Of a DNA stretch of 64,000 bases, positions 9,821-19,061 are shown in pieces. The translations under genes were made by a program, and so were the position numbers. How positions within the stretch are numbered: the first letter of the stretch is position 1; each line of letters opens with the position of its first letter. This DNA comes from Bisgaard Taxon 45 (GTDB lineage Bacteria; Pseudomonadota; Gammaproteobacteria; Enterobacterales; Pasteurellaceae): the NCBI GenBank assembly GCA_030783905.1, contig JAQAHH010000006.1:434001-498000 (forward strand), written 5' to 3'. The notes below the pieces were generated by a model that worked only from the letters and a program-made list of their open reading frames with translations, was not told where the DNA came from and made no database searches.

Positions 9821-11188
9821 TTATGAGCAGACCACTTTAATTGCTAGCCCACCTTGTGACGTTTCGCGGTATTTCGCATTCATATCTTTTCCCGTTTCAT
9901 ACATAGTTTCAATCACCTTATCTAAGGTAACGCGTGGACTGGTTGTGCGACGTAATGCCATGCGACTCGCATTAATTGCTTTGACGGCTGCAATGGCATT
10001 GCGTTCAATACAAGGCACTTGGACTTGTCCCCCGACGGGATCGCAGGTCAAGCCAAGATTGTGTTCCATCGCGATTTCTGCCGCAATACACACTTGTTCA
10101 GGGCTTCCCCCTAGAATCTCTGTTAGCCCGGCCGCCGCCATAGAACAAGCGACGCCGACTTCCCCTTGACAGCCCACTTCAGCCCCTGAAATGGAGGCAT
10201 TCATCTTATACAAAGAGCCAATGAAACTGCAGGTTAATAAATACCGTTCTGTGATGTCAGGCAGGCTTTCTGCAATGAATTGCTCGTAATAAGCAAAGAC
10301 GGCCGGTACAATGCCACAAGCACCATTCGTCGGTGCGGTCACGACACGGCCTCCTGCCGCATTCTCTTCATTGACCGCCAGCGCATACATATTGACCCAA
10401 TCTACAATACTCATGGGATCATTAGACAAGCTCCGATTGGCTTTTAACATCCGATATAAGCTCGCCGCACGACGAGGCACTTTTAATGGGCCCGGTAATA
10501 AGCCTTCAGTATGAAGACCATGTTGGATACACGCTTTCATGGTCGCCCAAACTTGCTGTAAGTGCTGGCTTAATGCGCTTTTCCCATGTAAGGCAATTTC
10601 ATTTTGCATGATGACACTTGACAGTGGCAGACCATTGTCAGCACAGTGTTTTAGCATGTCGGCTGCATTTTGATAAGGAAAAGGCACGCTAATTTCATCC
10701 TGTGTTGGTTGTGCAAAATGGGCATCATCAACAATAAAGCCTCCGCCAATAGAGTAATAGGTTTGCTGATAAATGGTGGCGTCATGTTCTGATAACGCTG
10801 TGATTGTCATCCCATTTTCATGTCGAGAAAGGAAAGTTTGATGAAAGATTAAATCAGCGTTGAAATCAAACTGCACTTGTTTTGTATTTTGCGCTATCGG
10901 CAATAGTGCGGTCTGTTTTAAGGTAGAAATAAAGCGTGGGATAAACTCGATATCCACATCATGAGGTAAATAGCCGGCTAACCCCATGATAATCGCAATG
11001 TCAGTGTTGTGTCCGCGTCCGGTCATGGAAAGCGAACCATACACATCAACACGCAGTTTACTCACTTGTCCCAATAGATCTTGTGCAATTAAATCATCAA
11101 TAAATTGCTTACCCGCTTTCATGGGACCGACGGTATGGGAACTTGAAGGGCCGATACCAATTTTAAACATATCAAAAACACTGATCAT
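9821..11188 (-). CDS. sdaA: L-serine dehydratase (4Fe-4S type)
   Basis: A 455-residue single-chain L-serine ammonia-lyase that converts serine to pyruvate and ammonia. The N terminus ISVFDMFKIGIGPSSSHTVG is the hallmark of the family. Cysteines that can hold the oxygen-labile 4Fe-4S cluster are in GAEVGCQGEVGVACSMAAAG and CDPVGGQVQVPCIERNA near the C terminus. It lies 58 bases downstream of a serine-type permease on the same strand, so uptake and breakdown of serine are encoded together. No strong ribosome binding site is visible before the ATG, but the MISVFDMF start agrees with the family. Confidence 0.95.
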   Translation of the reverse strand: MISVFDMFKIGIGPSSSHTVGPMKAGKQFIDDLIAQDLLGQVSKLRVDVYGSLSMTGRGHNTDIAIIMGLAGYLPHDVDIEFIPRFISTLKQTALLPIAQNTKQVQFDFNADLIFHQTFLSRHENGMTITALSEHDATIYQQTYYSIGGGFIVDDAHFAQPTQDEISVPFPYQNAADMLKHCADNGLPLSSVIMQNEIALHGKSALSQHLQQVWATMKACIQHGLHTEGLLPGPLKVPRRAASLYRMLKANRSLSNDPMSIVDWVNMYALAVNEENAAGGRVVTAPTNGACGIVPAVFAYYEQFIAESLPDITERYLLTCSFIGSLYKMNASISGAEVGCQGEVGVACSMAAAGLTEILGGSPEQVCIAAEIAMEHNLGLTCDPVGGQVQVPCIERNAIAAVKAINASRMALRRTTSPRVTLDKVIETMYETGKDMNAKYRETSQGGLAIKVVCS

Positions 11189-11246
11189 ACATGTCTACTT
11201 TTATTTAGTGTAAAAAAGGAGGCTATTCTACACGGATTTTCCCGCA

Positions 11247-12488
11247 TTAAAATAGCCCATAAACCACGGCGGAAATCGCAAAGATGCCCATTGCGGTGAC
11301 AAAAAGATTTGAGACACGACCTTGATAACGTTGCATCGCAGGAATTTTACGGATCGCATACATCGGCATAATAAATAAAATCGTGGCAATAATTGGTCCA
11401 CCAAAGGATTCAATTAAACCAAGAATACTTGGGTTGATGATGGCGATAATCCATAGCGTCAATAAAAAGAAAAGTGCGGTGAAATAATGGTGTTTTTTGC
11501 ACTTGACTGTTTTTTTCCCCGAGAGCTTGGTGATTAATCCTTCTAGTCCTTCTTTGGCGCCAAGATAATGCCCAAAGAAAGAACTCGTGATCGCTAAAAA
11601 GGCAACTAAAGGTCCAAAGTATGAAATGTAAGGGTTATCAAATTTATTGGCGAGGAAGGAGAGAATACTGATATTTTGAGTTTTCGCTTGTGCTAACTCA
11701 GCGGGGGTTAAACTCAATACACAGCTAAAAACAAAGAACATCACGAACACCAGTAAAATACTTGACGTCATTTTTAAGGTACGCTTAGTATGCTTTTCTG
11801 TCTGTGTAGGATCAGCATATTCCCGTTGTTGAGATTGAGCAAAAGAAGAAATCGCAGGAGAATGGTTAAATGAAAAAACCAACACAGGAATAGTAATCCA
11901 TAACGTTGTGAGCAAGGCTTCCGTACTTGGCCACTCATTTAACATCGAGGTATTCCATTCTGGTATAAGATAGAGTGATAAGGCCAGTAGGATAAAGACT
12001 AATGGATAAACTAAGAATTCAGTAATCTTTAACATGATTTTCTCATTCATTAACATCACGGAAATCAGACCGGCAATCAGGACAAAAGACAACAACACTC
12101 GATTAGGGGAAGGCAAATGCAGTTGATGCACAATGAAAGAGTCAACGGTATTGGTAATCCCATTGCCATAAATCAATAAGATCGGAAAAATAGCAAAGAA
12201 ATAGAGTAGGGTAATTAATTTTCCAGCCGTTTGCCCGAAATGCTCTTCCACTACTTCGGTAATATCACTACCTGGTTTGGCAGAAGATAACACAAAGCGC
12301 GCCAGTCCACGATGTGCGAGGTAAGTCATCGGCCCGACCAACATCGCCATTAATACTAACGGCCAAAAGCCGCCTTTCCCTGCATTGATCGGGAGAAATA
12401 ATACCCCCGCACCAACTGCCGTACCGAATAAATTGAGGGCCCAAACAAGATCAAATTTGTTCCAACTGAGACAAGATTGTTTTGCCAT
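11247..12488 (-). CDS. sdaC: Serine transporter, HAAAP/STP family
   Basis: A multi-spanning membrane permease (about 11 helices) of about 413 residues that starts with [31 protein letters not shown], typical of the hydroxy/aromatic amino-acid permease family. The ATG at 12488 is chosen over ATG at 12500 because GGAG lies 6 bases before it, whereas the upstream ATG itself overlaps that Shine-Dalgarno sequence. Its position in front of sdaA supports serine:H+ symport (SdaC). A uptake 9-mer lies inside the gene (11472-11480). The roughly 260-base AT-rich region upstream should contain the promoter. Confidence 0.9.
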   Translation of the reverse strand: MAKQSCLSWNKFDLVWALNLFGTAVGAGVLFLPINAGKGGFWPLVLMAMLVGPMTYLAHRGLARFVLSSAKPGSDITEVVEEHFGQTAGKLITLLYFFAIFPILLIYGNGITNTVDSFIVHQLHLPSPNRVLLSFVLIAGLISVMLMNEKIMLKITEFLVYPLVFILLALSLYLIPEWNTSMLNEWPSTEALLTTLWITIPVLVFSFNHSPAISSFAQSQQREYADPTQTEKHTKRTLKMTSSILLVFVMFFVFSCVLSLTPAELAQAKTQNISILSFLANKFDNPYISYFGPLVAFLAITSSFFGHYLGAKEGLEGLITKLSGKKTVKCKKHHYFTALFFLLTLWIIAIINPSILGLIESFGGPIIATILFIMPMYAIRKIPAMQRYQGRVSNLFVTAMGIFAISAVVYGLF

Positions 12489-12696
12489 AAAACGCTCCAT
12501 GTTTATCTAAAAAGCGAATCGCGTAAATACGCAGAAATATGAGGAGGCTTATACTAGAGAGATTGTTGGAAAAATTCAAAGCGAAATTAAATTAAATATC
12601 GAATTTGTGATTTAGATTGTTATTTTATGCTAAATTTGTCGAAAAAATAGTATAGCGTTAACTATAAATTAACATTTTGCTAGGATAATATTTAGG

Positions 12697-12727
12697 CAAA
12701 AGAAAAGCGTGAGAGACACTCACGCTT
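12697..12727 (-). terminator. Terminator of the amidotransferase-like gene
   Basis: Stem AAGCGTGAG (12705-12713) / CTCACGCTT (12719-12727), loop of five bases, followed on the minus strand by TTCTTTTGCC. Confidence 0.8.
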
Positions 12728-12751
12728 GCTTATTAATGCTTAATACATATA

Positions 12752-13579
12752 TTAAGCACATTTTTGATAACCCAGTGTGCCATCATCAATCGCTTGAGTG
12801 GGTACACCGATAATTTCAGCAATTTTCTCGCCTTCTTTAAAAAAGACAAAGCCACCACACGCCATTTTGGTCCAGGTTTCATCTTTTGTGAGAGGAAAGG
12901 TCGTAATGATCGTTACTCGATCCCCTTCTTTGGCATACTCATTAAAATCAATTACGCCATCATCATCAATGCGTTGCGCTTTACCAAAAGGCGCTTTTCG
13001 GGTGAGGTAATGCAAATTGGTGGTGCAATGTGCAATCATCCACTCACCATTAGATAAAATAAAGTTAAATGTCCCTTTTTGGCAAAGGGATTGTGTAATC
13101 TCTTGTAGTGCAGTAAACAACTCGTTTTCATTTGGCTTTTGTGTAAAACGTGTTTTGAGTTCACTCATCATATAGCAAAAGGCGGCTTCCGAATCGGTGC
13201 GGCCAATGGGGTGATAAAGAGAATGCGTGAGATCAGGATACACCGTTAAGTTGCCGTTATGGGCGAAAACCCAGTTTTGTCCCCATAATTCACGGATAAA
13301 CGGGTGGGTGTTTTCGATATTCACTTCACCTTGTGTGGCTTTACGAATATGCGCGATGACATTTAACGATTTAATATGATATTGCTTGACACAATCCGCG
13401 ATGGGGGAAGAATGAGCAGCTTGGTTATCACGAAAGACACGAATCCCTTTTCCTTCAAAAAACGCGATACCAAATCCATCACAATGGCAATCCGTTAAAC
13501 CCGCACGACGGCGAAATCCTTCAAAAGAAAACACAATATCCGTTGGGGTATTACAATTCATTCCTAGTAATTGACACAT
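12752..13579 (-). CDS. Class II glutamine amidotransferase-like protein (YafJ family)
   Basis: A 275-residue stand-alone Ntn-type glutaminase domain. Cys2 (MCQLLGMNCN) would be the N-terminal nucleophile after Met removal. DCHCDGFGIAFF, VIAHIRKATQG and NTHPF followed by WVFAHNGNL are the substrate-binding blocks of class II amidotransferases. No synthetase partner domain is fused. The E. coli YafJ relative is of uncertain physiological substrate. The gene is monocistronic with its own terminator. The length is normal for the family. Confidence 0.85.
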   Translation of the reverse strand: MCQLLGMNCNTPTDIVFSFEGFRRRAGLTDCHCDGFGIAFFEGKGIRVFRDNQAAHSSPIADCVKQYHIKSLNVIAHIRKATQGEVNIENTHPFIRELWGQNWVFAHNGNLTVYPDLTHSLYHPIGRTDSEAAFCYMMSELKTRFTQKPNENELFTALQEITQSLCQKGTFNFILSNGEWMIAHCTTNLHYLTRKAPFGKAQRIDDDGVIDFNEYAKEGDRVTIITTFPLTKDETWTKMACGGFVFFKEGEKIAEIIGVPTQAIDDGTLGYQKCA

Positions 13580-13693
13580 AACAGCACGACATTAAATGAC
13601 CTTATAAAATATGCCGATTTAACACCATAATGTAGAGATTTTCAACATAAAAACAGCATGTTATTAGATGAAAAAGTTATAAGTCATGCCATA

Positions 13694-14677
13694 TTAATCA
13701 CTGATTTCATCGCCACATTGCCCTTTCTTGCCCCCTGTTGCAACAGAATATACATCACAGTCATTAGCAAAAGCCATTTTTCCGTCAAACTGCGCTTTGA
13801 TGATACGTTCAGTTTGTGCTTTGACATGCTCTGTACGTCGCATGAGATGACTTAATAAGAGTTGTTTGACTTTACCTTGTTGGGCAAGACGAGCAATTTC
13901 TGAAGGGCGCATATGCAGTTTCTTCGCAACATTATCTTGACTTGTTTCAGGCACTGCATTATGGGCAATAAAAAGATCGGCCGCTTCGACGAAATGATCT
14001 AGACTGTGGGTTCGATTGCTCGTATCGCCAGAAAACACAATACGGCATCCGCCTTTTTCGATACGCCAAGCCAGAGCGGGAAGTAAACCATGTTCTGTTG
14101 CGATGGCAGAAACTTGGAAACCCTCGATTTCGGTATTAAAGCGCATTGGTGTACGATGATCTGCTAGCACGGAGATGGGGTAAATTTGATACTGTTCATC
14201 ACCGGTTAAAAAGCCAGAGAGATAACTATAGGCGCCCTGTTCACCGAGTAGGCGGGTGAGATATTGTTCAGTATCTGGAATGAATGGATTCCCAGTTGGT
14301 CCATAAATAGCTAAATCATGATGACGTGAAGAAAAGAAAGAGGCTTTCACTAAAGCCGGCAAATCATTGATATGATCCACATGTAAATGGGTAATAAAAA
14401 TGCCTTTTAAGTCTTCTATTTTGGCGCCTGAACGCACAAAATTTTGCAAGGCGCCCGTGCCGAAATCGACTAAAAATACCGCTTTCCCCTTTTCACGTAC
14501 TAAATAGCTTGCCGACGCTCGAGAGACTGGAGTGGGCGCGCTACGGAATAATTGCATTTCTGGTCCACCAGAACCAAGGACAACCACATCTAAATCCTGC
14601 TGAGTACATTGATGTGCCACAGTGGAGAAAGATAAAAGGGATAAACCCAAGGATAAAATAATCTTACTGGTTTTCAT
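13694..14677 (-). CDS. Exported metallo-beta-lactamase-fold hydrolase
   Basis: The metal-binding motif THLHVDH (His97, His99, Asp101, His102 from the chosen start) is followed by further ligands in TEHG, FSGDTSN and LSHL, giving a complete MBL-fold dinuclear site. The segment order and FSGDTSNRTHSLDHF resemble RNase Z/arylsulfatase-like members, but a signal peptide (MKTSKIILSLGLSLLSFSTVA) places it in the periplasm, which argues against tRNA processing. I use the ATG at 14677 because it begins that signal; an upstream ATG at 14722 would bury it behind 15 extra residues. No strong ribosome binding site. The substrate is unknown. Confidence 0.8.
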   Translation of the reverse strand: MKTSKIILSLGLSLLSFSTVAHQCTQQDLDVVVLGSGGPEMQLFRSAPTPVSRASASYLVREKGKAVFLVDFGTGALQNFVRSGAKIEDLKGIFITHLHVDHINDLPALVKASFFSSRHHDLAIYGPTGNPFIPDTEQYLTRLLGEQGAYSYLSGFLTGDEQYQIYPISVLADHRTPMRFNTEIEGFQVSAIATEHGLLPALAWRIEKGGCRIVFSGDTSNRTHSLDHFVEAADLFIAHNAVPETSQDNVAKKLHMRPSEIARLAQQGKVKQLLLSHLMRRTEHVKAQTERIIKAQFDGKMAFANDCDVYSVATGGKKGQCGDEISD

Positions 14678-14746
14678 AAGGTGACAAGTATCCATATAAA
14701 TCTTGATGTCGATATAACACATGTGCTTTTATAAGAAAAATGCCAA

Positions 14747-14789
14747 AAAAAGACCGCACTTTTTGTTTGTCGTCAAAGTGCGGTTTTTA
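14747..14789 (-). terminator. Terminator built from an inverted pair of uptake sequences
   Basis: ACCGCACTT (14753-14761) and AAGTGCGGT (14776-14784), flanked by A and T runs, form a long stem between the receptor gene and the MBL gene on the minus strand. Inverted uptake sequences commonly serve as terminators in Pasteurellaceae. Confidence 0.8.
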
Positions 14790-14818
14790 TTACAAGATGT
14801 TAGATAGGAGAGTTAAGG

Positions 14819-17002
14819 TTAGAATTGGTAACGAATATTGGCACCAAAATGACGACCTGCTTCAGTGTATTTATCATAGTTGCCACTTTTAATCGCGCCT
14901 CTTGCCATTGCCCAACGTGCATATTTTTTATCTAGCACATTATAAATGCCGACGCCAAGATGAAGCTGTTTTGTCACATTATAGTAAGCGGTAAGATCTA
15001 ATACAGCATAGCCTGGTAAACCTTCAAGGCCTTGATTGGCTGGTAAGTCTTTGGTTCTTTTCTTTGCCGCAAATTTTACTTTACTTTCTATACCCCAAAG
15101 ATCCATTGGATGTTGGTAGCCAACACCAATAAAGCCTGTAAGCGGATCAAGACGTCCTTGCGGTTGCTTATTCGCGGTTTTCCCTTTGGTATATGCAAAA
15201 CCTGTATTTAAGTATGTCCCTTGTGCTAAGCCGAGCGTATCAAGATTGAATTTACTGTCAAATTCTATTCCATAGCTATAACTACGTCCTTTTTCATTTG
15301 CGAGATCACAAGGTACTTGCCCCCTTCGGTCAGCATAACATGCTGTTGTATCGAGATAAATTAAGTCATTGTAACGGTTATAGAACAAGGTCGTGGTTTG
15401 TTGACCAATAGTACCTGTACTACGCCAAATGAATTCAACGCCATCTGAGCTTTCTGGTTTTAGATTTGGATTCGGTTTTGCTGGCCAGTGTCCATAGCTT
15501 TGAGCATTGTTTTCACCATAGCCAGGTAGTCGGGTGGCGTGTTGATAGTTCAGGCTGAATAAATTTACATCATTGAATGCATAATCAATACGCAAACCAT
15601 AACCAATGGCTGTGTCTTTGTAAGTAAATAATTGTTCACTATTTTTCTTGGATACATTTTCTGCTTTCGGTTTAATTCTAATCTGTGTGAGATGGACTGA
15701 TGGTGTCAGGCTCAAGCCAGATTTGCCAAAACTGATCCGATCGGAAAGATGGATCTTACCTTGCCATTGTTGTTGGGTTGGGAAAAAGGCTAAGGTTCGA
15801 TTTTGGCTACCTTGTTGATTAAGGGACTGTGTTTGGCGTAAGGCTTGCATTTGGCTGTATTGCAATTTTAATCCATAGTGAAGTTCATGCACGATATACT
15901 GCCCAAGACTCTTATTAAATTCTGTTTTTAAGGTCATGCTTTTGGTTTTGAATCCGTCAAGGGATCGCTCTCGGCTAAATCGTGGTGAGCTTGGGGAAGT
16001 TGGTGTGGCAGTCGTTGTGATTGAACCGGCATTATGACTCGAACTCTTCGTATGTTGTAACGCAATTTGCCAATGCATGTGATCAAAAAATGTGGTGGCT
16101 TGATGTATGTCATGACTTAAGGCAATAGCATGACGTTGGTTTTTCTGAATATTAGTATTGTCATGTACTGTTCTAGTACCATAACGTGTTCCTGTTGTCT
16201 CTAACGTATCGACCAAATAGGCGGTACGTTTTAAATCATAATATTGCAAGTTTAGGGTAAATTTATGACGGTCACTTGGTGAATAGAGTAACTTACTATT
16301 AACGGCATTACTGTAACCACTAGAAGGATTACTTCTGGTTCGTTGACTGCCAATTACATCCGATCCTCCTTTATTATTAAATTCATTAAACCAGCGGCGT
16401 GTATAGCTTACTAGAGCACTACTCTTATCTGATAATAAGCTTGTCCCCGTTACGCCAAGATAATATGCATCACTATCACCTAAATAGCCTGCACGAAGTT
16501 GTGCACCAGTACGTTGATTGGGCAGGAGATAATCACTAGGGTCTTTAGTTTGGAAACGGACATGACCAGCGACACCATCGCTATTTGGACCTTTATAAAT
16601 TTCCACTCGTTTAAGATCACTTGGGTCAAAATATTGGCGACCATGGCGAGAACTATGTCCAAAATAAAAACTCGGACTGATATCCATACCATCTAATTCC
16701 ATGGTCACGCGGTTTGCACCTGTGCCAAATGTTTCTCGACTGCTCCCCATCCCGCGGATTTCAATATCACCCAATTGTGCATGCCCAGTATGGATAACAT
16801 TCACATTAGGTGTAGAGGCAAAAATGGCTTTGAGATCTTTTGGCTTTTCTTTGGCAAGTTTATTTTGATCAAGAGTTAGCGTGCTATTACTGAGCTCGGA
16901 CACAACGATCGGTTCTAAAGTGGTTGCTACATTTTCTGCTAAGGCTGAAACACAGCATGTATGGGCGACGAAAAGCGTCAAGGTTTTATGCTTGAATGTC
17001 AT
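14819..17002 (-). CDS. TonB-dependent outer-membrane receptor, heme/hemoglobin type
   Basis: This is a 727-residue precursor with a signal peptide of about 22 residues, a TonB box-like EPIVVSE, a plug domain (GDIEIRGMGSSRETFGTGAN, VEIYKGPNSDGVAGHVRF) and a 22-strand barrel ending in the aromatic residue Phe (FGANIRYQF). A NPNL motif (KPNPNLKPESSDG) preceded by SYGHW resembles the conserved His/NPNL loop of heme receptors; the FRAP motif is degenerate (TRLPG). A strong Fur-box match (16/19) lies 36 bases upstream. The neighbouring ABC transporter and HugZ-like gene support heme uptake. The precise ligand (hemoglobin, hemin or complex) is not decided by sequence alone. Confidence 0.85.
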   Translation of the reverse strand: MTFKHKTLTLFVAHTCCVSALAENVATTLEPIVVSELSNSTLTLDQNKLAKEKPKDLKAIFASTPNVNVIHTGHAQLGDIEIRGMGSSRETFGTGANRVTMELDGMDISPSFYFGHSSRHGRQYFDPSDLKRVEIYKGPNSDGVAGHVRFQTKDPSDYLLPNQRTGAQLRAGYLGDSDAYYLGVTGTSLLSDKSSALVSYTRRWFNEFNNKGGSDVIGSQRTRSNPSSGYSNAVNSKLLYSPSDRHKFTLNLQYYDLKRTAYLVDTLETTGTRYGTRTVHDNTNIQKNQRHAIALSHDIHQATTFFDHMHWQIALQHTKSSSHNAGSITTTATPTSPSSPRFSRERSLDGFKTKSMTLKTEFNKSLGQYIVHELHYGLKLQYSQMQALRQTQSLNQQGSQNRTLAFFPTQQQWQGKIHLSDRISFGKSGLSLTPSVHLTQIRIKPKAENVSKKNSEQLFTYKDTAIGYGLRIDYAFNDVNLFSLNYQHATRLPGYGENNAQSYGHWPAKPNPNLKPESSDGVEFIWRSTGTIGQQTTTLFYNRYNDLIYLDTTACYADRRGQVPCDLANEKGRSYSYGIEFDSKFNLDTLGLAQGTYLNTGFAYTKGKTANKQPQGRLDPLTGFIGVGYQHPMDLWGIESKVKFAAKKRTKDLPANQGLEGLPGYAVLDLTAYYNVTKQLHLGVGIYNVLDKKYARWAMARGAIKSGNYDKYTEAGRHFGANIRYQF

Positions 17003-17037
17003 GATATTTCCTTGTTAAATTAATGTTAATATTAAAT

Positions 17038-17056
17038 GATAATTGTTATCATTATC
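17038..17056. promoter_or_regulatory. Fur box upstream of the TonB-dependent receptor
   Basis: GATAATTGTTATCATTATC matches 16 of 19 positions of the E. coli Fur consensus. It lies 36 bases before the receptor start codon and predicts iron repression. Confidence 0.85.
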
Positions 17057-17131
17057 TTTAATAAATGGGTGAAGTCAAGCATATTTTTTAACCAAATTTT
17101 AACTTTTTGAAATTCAATAAGAAAGGTATTT

Positions 17132-17162
17132 AAGGTGGCGCTATCACGCTATTTGCCACCTT
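17132..17162 (-). terminator. Hairpin downstream of the ABC transporter gene
   Basis: AAGGTGGC (17132-17139) and GCCACCTT (17155-17162). On the minus strand it follows the ABC gene by about 30 bases. There is no strong T run, so confidence is moderate. Confidence 0.5.
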
Positions 17163-17191
17163 TTGAATAGGTATACAATCAATAGGGATAT

Positions 17192-18883
17192 TTAGTGCTT
17201 TTGAGGTAAATAAAGAGTTAAATTGACCTCACGATCAGCTAGTTGACCTATTTTTGTTTGGTGGGAAGTAAAAATAACGGTGGTATTTGGTAAGTGTTCA
17301 CGAATTAATTGCATTAATAAGATGGATGATGTTTCATCTAAGTTTGATGTTGCTTCATCTAAACATAAGAGCTGAGGCTTAGTGAGAAGAATGCGAGCAA
17401 AGGCTAAACGCTGTTGTTCGCCATGTGATAAAACAATATGCCAAGGCAATACTTCTTCTAAACGATTCTCCCATTTTTTTAAACCTACAAGACAAAGTAC
17501 CTGATTAAGCTCTTTTGGGGTATAGTGTTGTTGATTTGGGTAACGTAATAATTCTGCAAGATTTCCTTCATTTAAATAGGTTTTTTGTGGAATAAATAAA
17601 TTATTTTTCATACAAATTTGGTACTTTCCAGAATAATATTGCCAAATCCCAGATAAAGTACGTAATAAACTCGATTTTCCTAAACCACTTTGCCCTTTTA
17701 AATGTAGCCATTCTTTTTCTCGCACAGAAAAGTGGATATTTTTTAAGAGGGGCTGATGATCAGAAGTAAAAAGTGAAAGGTTGTCAACGGAAACCATCTC
17801 TTTTGCTGGAGAGGTAGGGGCAGAATAGGATTGTTCGAATTGCTCAATTTCTCGCTTAAATTGGGCTAAACGTGAAATAGTAGCAGACCATTCAGGTAAA
17901 ATCGTATAAGCGTAAATAAACCAACTTAATGAACTTAATACCGTACCAAAAGCACTACGGATCTGCATTAATCCACCAAAAGTAATAATTTTAAGTAGCA
18001 GTAACGGGATCGCACAAAGTACTGGCAACATGGAACTAAAGCGAGAGTAGCCTACGGTAAAGAAACCAAGATTACGCTCTTTATCCATAATTGCTCGCCA
18101 ATTTTTGACAATATGAGCAAATTCATCAGCTAATTTGTGTTTTTCTGTTTGTTCCCCTCCATATAACGCAATTTGCTCGGCATGTTCATAGCGACGTACT
18201 AAATTACCACGAAAAGTAGCTTCGTAAACTTGTTGGTTATAATTGAGTGGATGAAGCTTACGGCCAATTAAATGGGTGACAACACTACCTAAAAACGCAT
18301 AAATAATAGCGATCCAGACTAAATAACCCTTAATTACAATTTGATGGCCAAACAGATTGAATACTGGAGAGCCAGAGAGATTCCACAGGATCATTAAGAA
18401 AGAGCCTAATTGGACAAAGTTCAGTACAAAAGATACGGTGAGTTCTAAGCTATATTTGGCAAATAAATGAATGTCTTCTGCGATACGTTGATCGGGATTA
18501 TCCATTTTGTTTTTTTGTGCCAGTTTATAGAAAATTTTGTTACTTAACCAACGTTCAACAAAATGTTCTGTCATGGCTTTTCGCCAGCGAATAATCAACA
18601 ATTTACGTAACCAACTCCGATAAACACTGACTAAGATATAGAGTGCGACGTAGAGTAAATATTCTTGAATAAGAGGTAAAATATGTTGGACATTGAATTC
18701 GGCTAAGGTGTCATAAAAATACTTACTCCAATCATTGAGCATAACATTTAAGGAAACAATAAAGACACCAATAGCGATGACAATAGTTAAAATAATCCAA
18801 GACGACCAGTTCTTTTTATCACCCCAAAAAATACGTGCTAAGTGAAATAATTGTGTGAAAAATTCTTGTGATTGGCTACTCAT
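17192..18883 (-). CDS. SbmA/YddA-like ABC transporter (fused membrane and ATPase domains)
   Basis: A 563-residue half-transporter with an N-terminal membrane domain of about six helices, containing WRKAMTEHFVERWLSNKIFYKL and NPDQRIAEDIHLF, blocks typical of the SbmA/BacA/ABCD-like membrane family (ABC_membrane_2). The ATPase part has Walker A GQSGLGKSS near residue 398, signature LSHGEQQRLAFAR near 484 and Walker B LLCLDEATSN near 507. It probably works as a homodimer in the inner membrane. It is placed between the heme receptor and a HugZ-family gene, and its promoter region contains a Fur-like box shared with the divergent gene, which suggests an iron-, heme- or cofactor-related cargo. The cargo is not known. 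Confidence 0.85.
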   Translation of the reverse strand: MSSQSQEFFTQLFHLARIFWGDKKNWSSWIILTIVIAIGVFIVSLNVMLNDWSKYFYDTLAEFNVQHILPLIQEYLLYVALYILVSVYRSWLRKLLIIRWRKAMTEHFVERWLSNKIFYKLAQKNKMDNPDQRIAEDIHLFAKYSLELTVSFVLNFVQLGSFLMILWNLSGSPVFNLFGHQIVIKGYLVWIAIIYAFLGSVVTHLIGRKLHPLNYNQQVYEATFRGNLVRRYEHAEQIALYGGEQTEKHKLADEFAHIVKNWRAIMDKERNLGFFTVGYSRFSSMLPVLCAIPLLLLKIITFGGLMQIRSAFGTVLSSLSWFIYAYTILPEWSATISRLAQFKREIEQFEQSYSAPTSPAKEMVSVDNLSLFTSDHQPLLKNIHFSVREKEWLHLKGQSGLGKSSLLRTLSGIWQYYSGKYQICMKNNLFIPQKTYLNEGNLAELLRYPNQQHYTPKELNQVLCLVGLKKWENRLEEVLPWHIVLSHGEQQRLAFARILLTKPQLLCLDEATSNLDETSSILLMQLIREHLPNTTVIFTSHQTKIGQLADREVNLTLYLPQKH

Positions 18884-19020
18884 AATATCGAATAAGATCC
18901 CTAAATCAAATATGGAGAGATATGAAAGTTACGGTTGCGTGTTTTCTTAATAAAATACACTTTTATGTAACAAATAATTTACATTGACAATCTTGTCATT
19001 TTTTACATAATTATGCAAAT

Positions 19021-19039
19021 GAAAATTGTTATCATTAAT
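19021..19039. promoter_or_regulatory. Fur-like box in the divergent ABC/HugZ promoter region
   Basis: GAAAATTGTTATCATTAAT matches 13 of 19 Fur consensus positions and lies 22 bases before the HugZ-like start codon, within the 178-base divergent region. Confidence 0.65.
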
Positions 19040-19061
19040 TTTTAATAGGTAAGGAGGAATC

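Noticed and set aside
10908-10920. Uptake sequence inside sdaA (TAGTGCGGT)
   Set aside because: The first base differs from the 9-mer; not counted as exact.
13694-14677. MBL-fold protein as RNase Z
   Set aside because: A clear signal peptide places it outside the cytoplasm, so tRNA 3' processing is unlikely.
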